Shown piece after piece: positions 17,397 through 26,385 of a stretch of DNA of 64,000 bases. Numbering within the stretch: the stretch's first letter is position 1; each line of letters starts with the position of its first letter. Both the position numbers and the translations under genes were made by a program. The stretch comes from Kolteria novifilia (GTDB lineage Bacteria > Planctomycetota > Planctomycetia > Kolteriales > Kolteriaceae), in the NCBI GenBank assembly GCA_007748055.1, contig CP036279.1, forward strand, positions 7,068,001 to 7,132,000, written 5' to 3'. Under the pieces are notes generated by a model. That model searched no databases. It saw nothing but the letters and a program-made list of their open reading frames with translations, and was not told the DNA's origin.

Positions 17397-18434
17397 CTAG
17401 GTTCCGATCGGCTCGGTCTCCCAGCCGCTCACTCGATCGAGCAACCGCTGCCAGCGGACGAGGGCGGCTTCTCGATCGGCGAACGCTCGACGTTCGATCG
17501 CGAGCCATTCACGCCATCGCAGCGTCGCGATGAGCGTCCCAGTGATGTCGAGACGCCAAGCCAACCGAACCGTCTCGTCGTCGATCGAACGCACTTGTCG
17601 ATAGGCCGTGATCGCGGATCTCCAACGCTCGGGCTGATCGGGAACGAGACTTCCCACCAGCCGGGCAAGATCACAGGCCACCGAGTCAATGCCGACGGCA
17701 CCAAAGTCGATGATGCCGCTGACCTCATCGCCCGCGAAGAGCACGTGCTCGCGATGGATGTCGCGAAGCACCAGGGCGGGGACGATGGACGCTTCCTCGC
17801 CCAGCAGACGCCGCATCGACGTGTCAAGTCGCCGGAGTTGCTCGAGCGTGCGTCGGGCGAGATCGCGGCAATCCTCGTCAACGACCACCGGCGGCTGGCG
17901 TAGCACTTGATGCAGCCGGGTATATTCTCGGCGGCGCCGTTCGAGGGCGGGGCAGGCCACTCGCTCCCCCTCTCGCCGGGCATGAAGAACCGAACGTGGA
18001 GCGAGCCATTGCTCCCCAGAGGAAAGCGGCAAGCGCTCGCCGACTTCGTGGAAGTGCGCCAGTGCCCGCAGCGCCGCGTCCAGCCGCGCGTCGGAAATGG
18101 CGTTCCCTCGTTCGGGTTCGCCGAGGCGCCACGTGCAAAGTTCCCAGCGGCTTCCCGCGATCGCGCAGCAGGTTGTCCCGTGCGTGTCCGCGATGGGCGA
18201 GGGATGAAGTAAGAATGATGCCTCGTCCAAACCGCGAAGCAGCCGGTGGATTCCCTCGACCCGGTCCCGAGGAACATGGTTGGGCCATCGACGCAGCGCC
18301 GCGAGGCCGGCCTCGCTTTCGACGCACCATACGTTGCTACCGCTGAAAGCGTTCTTTGAAACGACGGCCGTGATTCGCCTTGGCTTCCATCGGGCGCCGT
18401 AGCGAAGGAGGATCTCTTCGACCGAACCGTCCAT
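17397..18434 (-). CDS. APH-family phosphotransferase
   Basis: A 345-residue kinase-like protein of the aminoglycoside/choline phosphotransferase (APH) superfamily. The catalytic region is LVLRDIHREHVLF, where the Brenner motif HxDxxxxN is changed to RDIHREHV, followed by the metal-binding GIIDFGAVGID. The altered catalytic loop leaves open whether the usual chemistry is kept. ATG 18434 is the first ATG; a TTG precedes it. It lies seven bases downstream of the MDR oxidoreductase stop, so the two are probably one operon. The substrate is unknown, and a resistance role should not be assumed. Confidence 0.75.
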   Translation of the reverse strand: MDGSVEEILLRYGARWKPRRITAVVSKNAFSGSNVWCVESEAGLAALRRWPNHVPRDRVEGIHRLLRGLDEASFLLHPSPIADTHGTTCCAIAGSRWELCTWRLGEPERGNAISDARLDAALRALAHFHEVGERLPLSSGEQWLAPRSVLHARREGERVACPALERRRREYTRLHQVLRQPPVVVDEDCRDLARRTLEQLRRLDTSMRRLLGEEASIVPALVLRDIHREHVLFAGDEVSGIIDFGAVGIDSVACDLARLVGSLVPDQPERWRSAITAYRQVRSIDDETVRLAWRLDITGTLIATLRWREWLAIERRAFADREAALVRWQRLLDRVSGWETEPIGT

Positions 18435-18441
18435 CAACGCG

Positions 18442-19422
18442 TCAGCCCTCTTGCGGCAAGACGATCACCTTGCCGAAAGGGCTCGCGCTCAGATGCTCGA
18501 ACGCGGACTGATACTCGCCGAGCGGAAAGGTACGATCGACAAGGGGTCGCTGGCCGGTCGTGTCGAGGGCGGAGGCGATCTGCTCCCAATTCGACTGCGC
18601 GTGCCGCACGCTATCGTCGGTGACGAGAACACCTTCCACGCGGGCCCGTTTGAAGAGCAGCGACGGAATCGAAATCCGTCCCTCGACCCCAGCAAGCAGC
18701 CCGACGACAGCGACCGCGCCTCCCTTGCCCAGGAGATGAACCGCCGTCGCGAGCGAGTCTCCCCCGACGTTCTCGACGACGAGATCGACCCCTTGGCGCT
18801 CGACGTCCCGAAAAACCTCCTTCTTGAGGTCCTCGCGTTGTGGATCGAGGGCGAAATGGGCGCCATTCCCGAGAAGTCGTTGGCGTTTGGACTCCGATCG
18901 GGAGAGAGCGACGACCTTTGCGCCAAGTCCCACCGCCAACTGAACGGCCGCGGTCCCAACGCCGCCCGAAGCTCCCGTGATGAGGACAACCTCGCCCTGG
19001 GAGATGGGACGAACGTGCATGAGGGCTTGCCACGCCGTCAGGTAGGTCAGCGCCGTCGCCCCTTCGGTGAAACTCCATTTGTCGGGCAGGGGGGCGAGTA
19101 GATCGGATTGGATCCGCTGCCGCTGAGCGAGCGTCCCGTCGGCGAGGTTCGTCGTCGAAGCCTGCAACACCACAACTCGGTCACCGGACTTCCAGCGTCC
19201 GGAGTCATCGCGAAGTACCACGCCAGCGGCGTCCCGACCCGCGACGAACGGCGGTTTCGGCCCGCCGGGATAGCTCCCCTCGATCAGGAATCGGTCCGCG
19301 GGATTGAGCCCCGTCGCGTGAATCTCGACGAGGGCCTCGCCCGACTGAGGCATCGGTTCATCGGTCTCGACGAGACGGGTCTGATCCCATCCTCCAGGCG
19401 GAGATGTGTGAATGGCTTTCAT
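18442..19422 (-). CDS. MDR-family zinc-independent oxidoreductase (quinone-oxidoreductase type)
   Basis: A 326-residue medium-chain dehydrogenase/reductase. The N-terminal GroES-like domain includes ALVEIHATGLNPADRFLIEG and FVAGRDAAGVV. The Rossmann domain has GEVVLITGASGGVGTAAVQLA (~145-165), the NADPH site of zeta-crystallin/quinone oxidoreductases. The structural-zinc cysteines of alcohol dehydrogenases are absent. ATG 19422 is chosen because AAAGGA precedes it by six bases; the open frame upstream is unlike the family. It is followed closely by the APH-like gene, with which it is probably co-transcribed. The substrate is unknown. Confidence 0.87.
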   Translation of the reverse strand: MKAIHTSPPGGWDQTRLVETDEPMPQSGEALVEIHATGLNPADRFLIEGSYPGGPKPPFVAGRDAAGVVLRDDSGRWKSGDRVVVLQASTTNLADGTLAQRQRIQSDLLAPLPDKWSFTEGATALTYLTAWQALMHVRPISQGEVVLITGASGGVGTAAVQLAVGLGAKVVALSRSESKRQRLLGNGAHFALDPQREDLKKEVFRDVERQGVDLVVENVGGDSLATAVHLLGKGGAVAVVGLLAGVEGRISIPSLLFKRARVEGVLVTDDSVRHAQSNWEQIASALDTTGQRPLVDRTFPLGEYQSAFEHLSASPFGKVIVLPQEG

Positions 19423-19569
19423 CGTGGGTCCTTTGATCGTGTCGCCTCGCCAGATGAGACGTGATGTCGAGAGACGGTCTCGCGAGTCAGTCGCGGAGGG
19501 CAATCGTCGGGAGCGTGGCCAACCGCCAAACTCACTCGACCCTCACTCTAGTGGGTCCCGACCATGCCT

Positions 19570-20478
19570 TCATGGTACATCCATACGGGGGACCTCTAGA
19601 AAGCCCCCCTTCTTCAAGTGACAGGCGAACCCTTCGGGGGCCTGTTTCATCTGCGCGATGCCGAGGAAGTGGTCGTCGCTGGTGAACGCGGCGCACTCTT
19701 GCCCGGCGCGAAGCGTCGACTCCGCTTGCGCGACGTGTTGGCCCTGGGAAAATGCCCAAGTCTTCTCCGGAGCGATCACGAGTCGCGGAAGATGCTCCAC
19801 ACCCTTTTCCAGCGGCTCGATCTTCTCCCTCCACGCCCCCGTGGAGAGCTCGTCGATCGTCACGGCACGCTCGGCGACAAACGATCCAATCGCCGTCCGG
19901 CGCAGCGCGGACATCAGTCCCCCCGTGCCAAGTCGCTCACCAAGATCGCGAGCCAAGGAGCGGATGTAGGTACCACTACCGCATTCGATACGCAGCCGGA
20001 GCCTCGGTAGTTCCAACCCCAGAAGGGTGATGGCGTGGATGGTCACCGGCCGAGCGTTAAGCACGACCTCTTCGCCGCGCCGCGCCAAGTCGTAGGCTCG
20101 ACGCCCCTCAAGTTTGAGAGCCGAGTAGGCGGGCGGCACCTGGTCGATCGTTCCCACAAACGGTTCGAGGGCTTTGCGAATGGTCGCCTCGTCGGGCATG
20201 ACGACATCCTCGCGAACGTGCACCTCTCCCTCGATGTCATCGGTGTCGCTCGTCGCCCCTAGCTGGAACTCGGCCTCGTAGGTCTTCGGCATCCGCTGCA
20301 CGTACTCGACCAGGCGCGTCGCTCGGCCGATCGCGGTGACGAGAACGCCGGTGGCGAGCGGGTCGAGGGTGCCGGCATGGCCGACCTTTCGCGTGCCGAC
20401 GCAACGACCGACGATGTCGACGACGCGGCGCGAACTCATCGCGCCGGGCTTATCAATCGCAAGATAGAAACTGTCCAT
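19570..20478 (-). CDS. truB: tRNA pseudouridine(55) synthase
   Basis: A 302-residue TruB that makes pseudouridine 55 in the T-loop of tRNAs. Catalytic Asp39 lies in GHAGTLDPLATGVL; the conserved PPAYSALKLEGRRAYDLAR and GTYIRSLARDLGERLG segments are present, and a roughly 60-residue PUA-like C-terminal part completes the protein. ATG 20478 gives the canonical start (MDSFYLAIDKP); a GTG 78 bases upstream opens the frame but adds no family sequence. The usual partners infB, rbfA and rpsO are not next to it. Confidence 0.95.
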   Translation of the reverse strand: MDSFYLAIDKPGAMSSRRVVDIVGRCVGTRKVGHAGTLDPLATGVLVTAIGRATRLVEYVQRMPKTYEAEFQLGATSDTDDIEGEVHVREDVVMPDEATIRKALEPFVGTIDQVPPAYSALKLEGRRAYDLARRGEEVVLNARPVTIHAITLLGLELPRLRLRIECGSGTYIRSLARDLGERLGTGGLMSALRRTAIGSFVAERAVTIDELSTGAWREKIEPLEKGVEHLPRLVIAPEKTWAFSQGQHVAQAESTLRAGQECAAFTSDDHFLGIAQMKQAPEGFACHLKKGGFLEVPRMDVP

Positions 20479-20908
20479 GATAGACTCGATTGTAAGAGCG
20501 GCCGCCCCTTGTTGGGAGTGCCGAAAATCGGTCCAGACCCTCCTTTCCCGTGACACCGGGTTCGAGGGCGGAGCGCGACCGGACGCAAGTACCGCGTTGG
20601 AACCGGTTCTGCTGCATCATGGCATGGATGATACGGAGGAAGCAATCGCGCGAAGATCGTCGAGAAGTCGCGGAAATTCTGGAGAAAATCGTCTCGGAAA
20701 TCGCGGTTCGGCCAGCGTACCAACGATAGGTCGCCTAGGATTCAGTAGATGCGGAATGAGACCTTTTCTCTTGAACAATTTTGACAACTTGCGACAGTCG
20801 CCTCGCCGTTTGCCCATGTACTAGTGGGCGAGGCCACCGGGGCCTTGGCATCGTTGGCGCGAGGACATGACAAGCGTCTGCTCACATGCAGCGAAAGGGG
20901 GGGGCATC
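20479..20908. other. Divergent intergenic region
   Basis: This 430-base gap lies between the truB start and the small unknown gene. No structured RNA, repeat or gene was recognised; it is somewhat less GC-rich around 20760-20800. Confidence 0.45.
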
Positions 20909-21196
20909 ATGAGCGAAGCCCTGATCAAAGTGGCCGTCTGCCTGGGAGGAGTCTGGCAAATTCGCGAGAAGCGGGTCGCCAGCGAGTTCGTGGACGAGCA
21001 GGAAGCCGAGCGACTCGCTCGCGAAGTGATCGTTCCCGACGATGTCGACGGCATCGTCTCGGTTTCGGTACCGGGCTGGAAGATCTTCTTTCGTATCAGC
21101 CTGGAACGCTTCTACGGGATCGGTCTGACCCAGATCACTGAAGCCGAGCAGCGCGATCACGCGGAACGTCTCTTCAACGAGACGGCATCATCCTGA
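20909..21196 (+). CDS. Small hypothetical protein
   Basis: A 95-residue protein of unknown family. ATG 20909 follows a strong purine-rich site (AAAGGGGGGGG). The sequence alternates short beta-like segments (LIKVAVCLGGVWQI, VDGIVSVSVPGWKIFFRI) with an acidic helix (VDEQEAERLAREV), suggesting a small alpha/beta fold. There is no signal peptide or membrane helix. It lies upstream of arsC on the same strand with a 112-base gap; no functional link can be argued. Confidence 0.6.
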   Translation: MSEALIKVAVCLGGVWQIREKRVASEFVDEQEAERLAREVIVPDDVDGIVSVSVPGWKIFFRISLERFYGIGLTQITEAEQRDHAERLFNETASS

Positions 21197-21308
21197 TTGA
21201 GCGAATGTGTCGACCACTTTTCAGCCGAAGGGCACTCGTCGGAATAGAACAAGCCGTGGCGAAGGTGATCAAGACTGGCCCACGGAGTGAGTTCGAAGGA
21301 CGAGGTGG

Positions 21309-21728
21309 ATGACGCAACGAGTGCTGATCTTGTGTACGGGCAATTCGTGCCGGTCCCAAATGGCCGAGGGACTCTGGCGTGAACGAGCGAACGAGCAGTG
21401 GGAGGCGCTCTCGGCGGGCTCTCGCCCCGCGGGTTATGTCCACCCGCTTGCCGTCAAGGTCATGGACGAGGTCGGAGTCGACATCCGCAATCAGGAGAGC
21501 AAGCCAATCTCCGCGTTGGCGGGAAAGTCCTTCGACTTGGTCGTGACTGTTTGCGACTCGGCCAAGGAGACCTGCCCGGTCATGCCCGGGGCGAAGAAGT
21601 GGCTCCATTGGTCCTTTACCGACCCGGCCGACGCCGAAGGTGACGACGACACCAAGCTCGAGGCCTTTCGCGAGGTTCGCGACCAGATCAATTCGCGAAT
21701 CGAGAAGTTCCTCGCCGACGGCGTCTGA
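21309..21728 (+). CDS. arsC: Thioredoxin-coupled arsenate reductase
   Basis: A 139-residue low-molecular-weight-phosphatase-type ArsC that reduces arsenate to arsenite with electrons from thioredoxin. The P-loop is CTGNSCR (Cys9, Arg15), and the two redox-shuttle cysteines sit in VCDSAKETCP (Cys82, Cys89), at the same spacing as in the Staphylococcus pI258 enzyme. All three catalytic cysteines are therefore present, which separates it from plain tyrosine phosphatases. ATG 21309 follows AGGACGAGG. No arsenite exporter or ArsR is adjacent. It is convergent with dhaM. Confidence 0.93.
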   Translation: MTQRVLILCTGNSCRSQMAEGLWRERANEQWEALSAGSRPAGYVHPLAVKVMDEVGVDIRNQESKPISALAGKSFDLVVTVCDSAKETCPVMPGAKKWLHWSFTDPADAEGDDDTKLEAFREVRDQINSRIEKFLADGV

Positions 21729-21802
21729 CGATCGCCAGGTTGGCCGCCTGATCCTCCAGGCCGACCGCGTGACACTGGTCGCTTGCCGACCCGCGACCTC
21801 GC

Positions 21803-24292
21803 TCAGCGTTCGAGGCGACCTTCCACATAGTGCCTCACTTCGTCCGCCGAGTCGAAACGACACGCTTCCTTGGCCCACGTTTCGGCTCGCTTGACATCGA
21901 GAGCGCGGATCGCCTCTTTGACGCGTGGAACCGCGGGCGGACTCACACTCACTTCCCGAACGCCCAACCCGACAAGCAGCGGCACCGCGAGCGGATCGGC
22001 GGCAACCTCCCCGCAGACACACACCGGGCGCCCCGCCGCCTTCCCGGCGATCACCACCCGCCGAACCATGCTCAGCACGGCCGGGTGCAGCGCATCGACC
22101 AGCGACGCGACATGGGCGTTGGTCCGATCGGCGGCCATCGCGTATTGACTCAGATCGTTGGTCCCGATCGATACGAACGAGACCTCTTCGAGCAGATGCT
22201 CGATCAGTTCGACCGCCGAGGGAACCTCGACCATGATGCCGAGCTTGATCTTCGCATCGTGGGCGAGTCCTTCCTTCTCGAGTTCGGAAAGGGCCTCGAC
22301 AAAGACCTGCTTGGCGAGGTGAACTTCGTGAGACGACGCGATCATCGGCAACATCACGCTCAGCGGTCCGTGCGAAGCTGCGCGAAAGATCGCTCGAAAA
22401 TGTGTCTTGAACATCGCTTGCTGCTCGAGACACCAGCGAATCCCGCGCTGTCCCAGCAACGGATTGGCCTCCCTGCCGAACTTCCAGTAGGGAACCGGTT
22501 TGTCGCCGCCGATGTCCAACGTCCTGACGACCAGATGACGTCCCGCGGCGGCTTCGACGATCTCCTTGAGGGATGCGTATTGCTCCTCCTCGGTTGGCGC
22601 GTCGCGTCGCGTCCGAAAGAGAAACTCGGTCCGGAGGAGTCCGATCCCTTCGGCGCCCGACTCGATCGCCGCGCAAGTCGTGGCCAGGTCGGCGACGTTC
22701 GCCAAGACCCGCATCGCGACCCCGTCACGCGTCACCGCCGGTTCCAGGGACTTCGCGCGCGCCTCGGCCAATTGTCGGCGCAACTCTTCCGCGCTGGCTC
22801 GCAACGTCCGAAGATTCGCGTCGTCGGGTTCGGGAAAAAAGTAGCCTCGATGACCATCAACTGCCACCAACGTGTCGAGGCTGATCGTGCGCAAGGAGCG
22901 ACCGATCCCCATCACCGCGGGAATGCCACGAGCCCGCGCCATGATCGCCGCATGGGAGGTTGGGCCCCCACGGGCGAGAGCAATCCCGAGAACCTTCTCG
23001 GCGGGCAACCGCGCGATCACCGAGGGGTCGAGCTCGTCCGCGAGCAGAATGTGGGGTTCCTCGAGCGTGGGCGGAGCGACGTCGAGTCCCGCCAACAGAC
23101 AGAGCACCCGCCGACCGACTTCGCGAATGTCGCCGCCACGTTCGCGGGTGTACTGGTCCTCGGACGACTCGTAGCGAACGCACGCGTCCTGGATGGCCCA
23201 TTGCCATGCCGACTCGGCGTTGACCCGTTCGGCGATGATGCGGTGGTGAGCCTTGCCCACCAGGACCGGATCGACGAGAAAGAGCTCGTACGCCACCATG
23301 AGCTGGGACGTCGCCCGATCCGAGGAGGCTTCGCCAGCCCGCCGCAGTGAATCGATCTCTCGCCGTGCTTGCTCGATCGCGCGCCGCAACCGCTCCCATT
23401 CGGCCCCGACATCGTCAACCGTTCGCCGGACCACCTCGGGCTCGGCGGGCGACCAAAAGATTGCTGGACCAATCGCGACGCCGTCGGAGGCGGCGACACC
23501 GACAAGCACCCCTTGCGGTCGTTCCCCCTCCTCCTCGGATCCGTCCTGCGGAGCCGACTCGTCCCACTCGTCGAAGGATCGCTCAAAGAGCTCTCGCAGA
23601 GCTACCAACGCGTCGTCCGCATCGGGGCCGTCGGCGGTGATCGCCACCCGATCGTTCTGGCCAACCCCGAGCGTCGACACCTCGGTCAAGCTTCGAGCAC
23701 TGACGCTGGGACTCTCGGGACGCTCGACATTTCGAACGCTGATGGTCGATTGAAACCGGCTCGCCGCCTGCACCAACTGGGCCGCTGGCCGCATGTGCAG
23801 TCCGTTGGCCCCTCGCATGGTGACGGTGACTTCGGAGGCGCCGGAAGCAGGTTGGGCGCCCTCGACTTCCTCGACGGAAACGTCCTGCCCCATCTGACGG
23901 GCTTTGGCCGAGAAACTCCGCGTTGCCTCCCGAATCACTGTTTCGAGATCGCCCCCCGACGAAGCGGTCACTCCGGCGGCGACCGCCCCCTCCACCAACG
24001 GGGCGGCACAGATGCGAACGTTCCCATGGAGATTCGGCGGCAACAATTCGATCGCCGTCTCCGCGCTCAGGATGGCGGAGCCCATATCGACCAGGAGGAC
24101 CACGCCATCGGCGGGGCCGACCTGTTCGATGGCCGCATGGATCTTCGTCGCGTCGGTTCCAAGAGGCTGGTCCGGATCGTCGGTTCCCCCCGCGGCCGCG
24201 ATTGACACGCCCCCGGGACAGGCCTGCCGCACGAGCTCGCAAACGCCTTGGGCCAAGACGTGGCTGTGACTGACGATGACGATACCGACCAT
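21803..24292 (-). CDS. dhaM: DhaM: fused EIIA(DhaM)-HPr-full-length Enzyme I
   Basis: An 829-residue PTS protein that passes phosphate from PEP to the dihydroxyacetone kinase. Domain order: DhaM-type EIIA (1-~135, His9 in VIVSHSH), HPr (~154-245, His166 in GLHMRPAA), and Enzyme I (~260-829, His447 in ARGGPTSHAAIMAR, PEP-barrel Cys760 in CVCGEVAAD). E. coli DhaM has only a truncated Enzyme I part, so this chain carries the whole relay. ATG 24292 places His9 as in known DhaM. It follows dhaL by 64 bases. Without other general PTS genes in view, this could also be the cell's main Enzyme I. Confidence 0.92.
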   Translation of the reverse strand: MVGIVIVSHSHVLAQGVCELVRQACPGGVSIAAAGGTDDPDQPLGTDATKIHAAIEQVGPADGVVLLVDMGSAILSAETAIELLPPNLHGNVRICAAPLVEGAVAAGVTASSGGDLETVIREATRSFSAKARQMGQDVSVEEVEGAQPASGASEVTVTMRGANGLHMRPAAQLVQAASRFQSTISVRNVERPESPSVSARSLTEVSTLGVGQNDRVAITADGPDADDALVALRELFERSFDEWDESAPQDGSEEEGERPQGVLVGVAASDGVAIGPAIFWSPAEPEVVRRTVDDVGAEWERLRRAIEQARREIDSLRRAGEASSDRATSQLMVAYELFLVDPVLVGKAHHRIIAERVNAESAWQWAIQDACVRYESSEDQYTRERGGDIREVGRRVLCLLAGLDVAPPTLEEPHILLADELDPSVIARLPAEKVLGIALARGGPTSHAAIMARARGIPAVMGIGRSLRTISLDTLVAVDGHRGYFFPEPDDANLRTLRASAEELRRQLAEARAKSLEPAVTRDGVAMRVLANVADLATTCAAIESGAEGIGLLRTEFLFRTRRDAPTEEEQYASLKEIVEAAAGRHLVVRTLDIGGDKPVPYWKFGREANPLLGQRGIRWCLEQQAMFKTHFRAIFRAASHGPLSVMLPMIASSHEVHLAKQVFVEALSELEKEGLAHDAKIKLGIMVEVPSAVELIEHLLEEVSFVSIGTNDLSQYAMAADRTNAHVASLVDALHPAVLSMVRRVVIAGKAAGRPVCVCGEVAADPLAVPLLVGLGVREVSVSPPAVPRVKEAIRALDVKRAETWAKEACRFDSADEVRHYVEGRLER

Positions 24293-24356
24293 GAAAACAA
24301 TTCTTCCCGACGCGAGAGAGCCTTTGCTTCGCGAATCAGAAGTCGACCGGAATCTA

Positions 24357-24995
24357 CTACGAGTCTTCTCGCTCAATCGTGAGCATGAGCGACTGAAGCA
24401 TCAGATGGGCGGAAGCCGCTCCCGGATCGATGTGCCCTCGACTTCTCTCTCCAAGATAGCTCGCCCGGCCTCGTCGCGCGAGCATTGGACCAGTGGCATC
24501 GCGTGCCTCGGCGGCTACGCCGACCGCCCGCTCGACCGCTTCCGCGAGTGATGTCCCTTCCTTGGTCGCTGCCATCCAGGCGTCGCGAGCGGGAACAAGG
24601 ACATCCACCATCGTCTTGTCACCCAATTCGGCGCGCCCCCGCTGAGCGACTCCATCGACTCCCTGCGAGAACATCTCCGCGGCTTCCGCGTCGATTAGCG
24701 ACTCACCAGATCCCGCCGCGGCGGCGGCCCGCACGAAGAACGTCCCATAGAGAGGCCCAGACGCCCCGCCGACCGTGGCGATCAGCGTCATCCCAACCTC
24801 TTGGAGCAGTTTACCAATCCCTCCCTGCCGCCAATCATCCAAGCGCTCCAATACCTTGCGAAAACCGCGATCGAGATTGGTTCCGTGGTCGGCATCACCA
24901 ATCGCGGTGTCGAGCTGCGTCAGGTATTCCTTCTGGTCGGCGATCGCTCCGGCAAACGCCCGAATCCACGCCTCGACCTGATCCCTACACAACAC
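24357..24995 (-). CDS. dhaL: PEP-dependent dihydroxyacetone kinase, ADP-binding subunit
   Basis: A 212-residue DhaL, the subunit holding tightly bound ADP that is rephosphorylated by DhaM and transfers phosphate to dihydroxyacetone on DhaK. The Mg/ADP-binding aspartates are in LDTAIGDADHGTNLDRGF (residues 28-45), and the phosphate loop is GGASGPLYGTFF (76-87). GTG 24995 is the apparent start; TTG directly after it is an alternative. It lies 42 bases after dhaK and 64 before dhaM, an evident operon. Confidence 0.93.
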   Translation of the reverse strand: MLCRDQVEAWIRAFAGAIADQKEYLTQLDTAIGDADHGTNLDRGFRKVLERLDDWRQGGIGKLLQEVGMTLIATVGGASGPLYGTFFVRAAAAAGSGESLIDAEAAEMFSQGVDGVAQRGRAELGDKTMVDVLVPARDAWMAATKEGTSLAEAVERAVGVAAEARDATGPMLARRGRASYLGERSRGHIDPGAASAHLMLQSLMLTIEREDS

Positions 24996-25037
24996 GCGTC
25001 ACCCGTCGTCTCTCGAAAGATCGTTCGCTCACCATCC

Positions 25038-26108
25038 CTACCCCCATTGCAGGGCGGCGGTCCTGACCGGAGCATCCCAAAGTCCAAGCATCTCCTCGTC
25101 GAGCTTGACCAAGGTGATGAGCACGCCTCGCATGTCGAGCGACGTGACCAAGTTGCCGACGAGATTGCGCTCGATCCGAATCCCCGCCCCCACGCAGTGC
25201 TCAGCGAGCGCCCGGTAGACGATATAGAGTTCCGCCAACGGCGTCGCTCCCATCCCGCTGACCAGTGCCAAGACCCTATCGCCCTCGCCGATCGCCTGGT
25301 CGGTCTCCTCGACCTCGACGCGCGACTCGCTGCCGTCGTCCCAGGCGTGAGACTTGCGGGTATAGTCTTGATCGGCGAGCAGACTCTCGACGAGTCGCGA
25401 GACCATCTCATCGGACGACACCGCCGAGACCCGCTCGACGCCCGGCTCGCCGTGAATGCCAATGCCGAACTCAACCTCCTTCTCGGAGAGAGCGAACATC
25501 GGGCGTCCAGTCGCCGGCGGCGAACAGGAGGAAAGGGCCAAGCCGATCGAACGTCCGTGAAGATTCACGCGACGCCCCAGCGCCCCGATGTTCGGCAGAT
25601 CGTAGCCCGCCTCGGCCGCGGAGCCGCAGATCTTTTCGATCGCGACCGTCGTGCCCGTTCCCCGACGCCCCTGCGTGTAGGTACTGTCTTTCACCGCGAC
25701 ATCGTCGTCGACGACCACCGTTTGCACGCGAAGCCCCTCGGCTCGCACCAAGTCGGCCGCCATCTCGAAGTTCATGATGTCGCCGCTGTAGTTCTTGACG
25801 ATGAAGAGGATGCCGTTGCCACCATCGATCGCTTTGGCGGCCTCGACGATCTGATCGGGGGTCGGGGAGGTGAAGATCTCTCCCGGGCAGGCGGCGTCCA
25901 GCATCCCTCGACCCACGAACCCCGCGTGAAGCGGCTCGTGGCCACTTCCGCCTCCGGAAAGAATGCCGACCTTGCCAGAGACGGGACTGTCGACCCGGTG
26001 AACGTAGAGGGGATCCTGATGGACGCGGAGCACCTTCCCGTGGGCGGCCGCCAGTCCTTCCAGGCTCTCCTTCACGAAGGTGTCGGGATCGTTGAGAAAC
26101 CTGTTCAT
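25038..26108 (-). CDS. dhaK: Dihydroxyacetone kinase, substrate-binding subunit
   Basis: A 356-residue DhaK that binds dihydroxyacetone covalently as a hemiaminal. The substrate histidine is His219 in GIGIHGEPG; His57 in GGGSGHEPLH and Asp110 in NYSGDIMNFE are also conserved. ATG 26108 matches the normal DhaK start, and the long frame upstream is not DhaK-like. It is the first gene of dhaK-dhaL-dhaM. No DhaR-type regulator or glycerol dehydrogenase is adjacent, so the source of dihydroxyacetone is not shown. Confidence 0.95.
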   Translation of the reverse strand: MNRFLNDPDTFVKESLEGLAAAHGKVLRVHQDPLYVHRVDSPVSGKVGILSGGGSGHEPLHAGFVGRGMLDAACPGEIFTSPTPDQIVEAAKAIDGGNGILFIVKNYSGDIMNFEMAADLVRAEGLRVQTVVVDDDVAVKDSTYTQGRRGTGTTVAIEKICGSAAEAGYDLPNIGALGRRVNLHGRSIGLALSSCSPPATGRPMFALSEKEVEFGIGIHGEPGVERVSAVSSDEMVSRLVESLLADQDYTRKSHAWDDGSESRVEVEETDQAIGEGDRVLALVSGMGATPLAELYIVYRALAEHCVGAGIRIERNLVGNLVTSLDMRGVLITLVKLDEEMLGLWDAPVRTAALQWG

Positions 26109-26294
26109 CGGCCGGCACTCCGCCACTTCGATGGCAACCACGTCGGACGAGCCCTCGGCAAGCCGCCGTCGCCCTCCAGCCGTTGGTTGTACCAGACGAC
26201 GTCGTCGATGGCGAATCCCATCCGAAGCGATGGACGCGCGTTGCGTGCGTCGAGGGCTTGGCACGATCGCGCGACCCGGTGGCCGTCCACGCAA

Positions 26295-26328
26295 GGAGCC
26301 GGCGCGGAACGTCGTCCGCGCCGGCTCC
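26295..26328 (-). terminator. Strong hairpin downstream of the first giant secreted protein
   Basis: A perfect 14-bp stem (GGAGCCGGCGCGGA with its complement) and 6-base loop lie 57 bases after the stop codon at 26386. The T-run is poor (TTGCGTGG), so termination or mRNA 3' protection are both possible. It is also upstream of dhaK. Confidence 0.6.
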
Positions 26329-26385
26329 CGTGCGATCGTTGTCAATGGCCGTGGACAAGGACTCCCCTGAGTCCGTGACGGCTCG

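Noticed and set aside
17397-18434. Aminoglycoside resistance gene
   Set aside because: The fold matches the APH superfamily, but the catalytic loop is altered and the context is metabolic, so a resistance call is unsupported.
24801-26378. A 525-residue open frame on the plus strand opposite dhaL and dhaK
   Set aside because: It lies antisense to genes with clear catalytic motifs and reads as low-complexity Arg/Asp-rich sequence, the usual shadow of a GC-rich gene.
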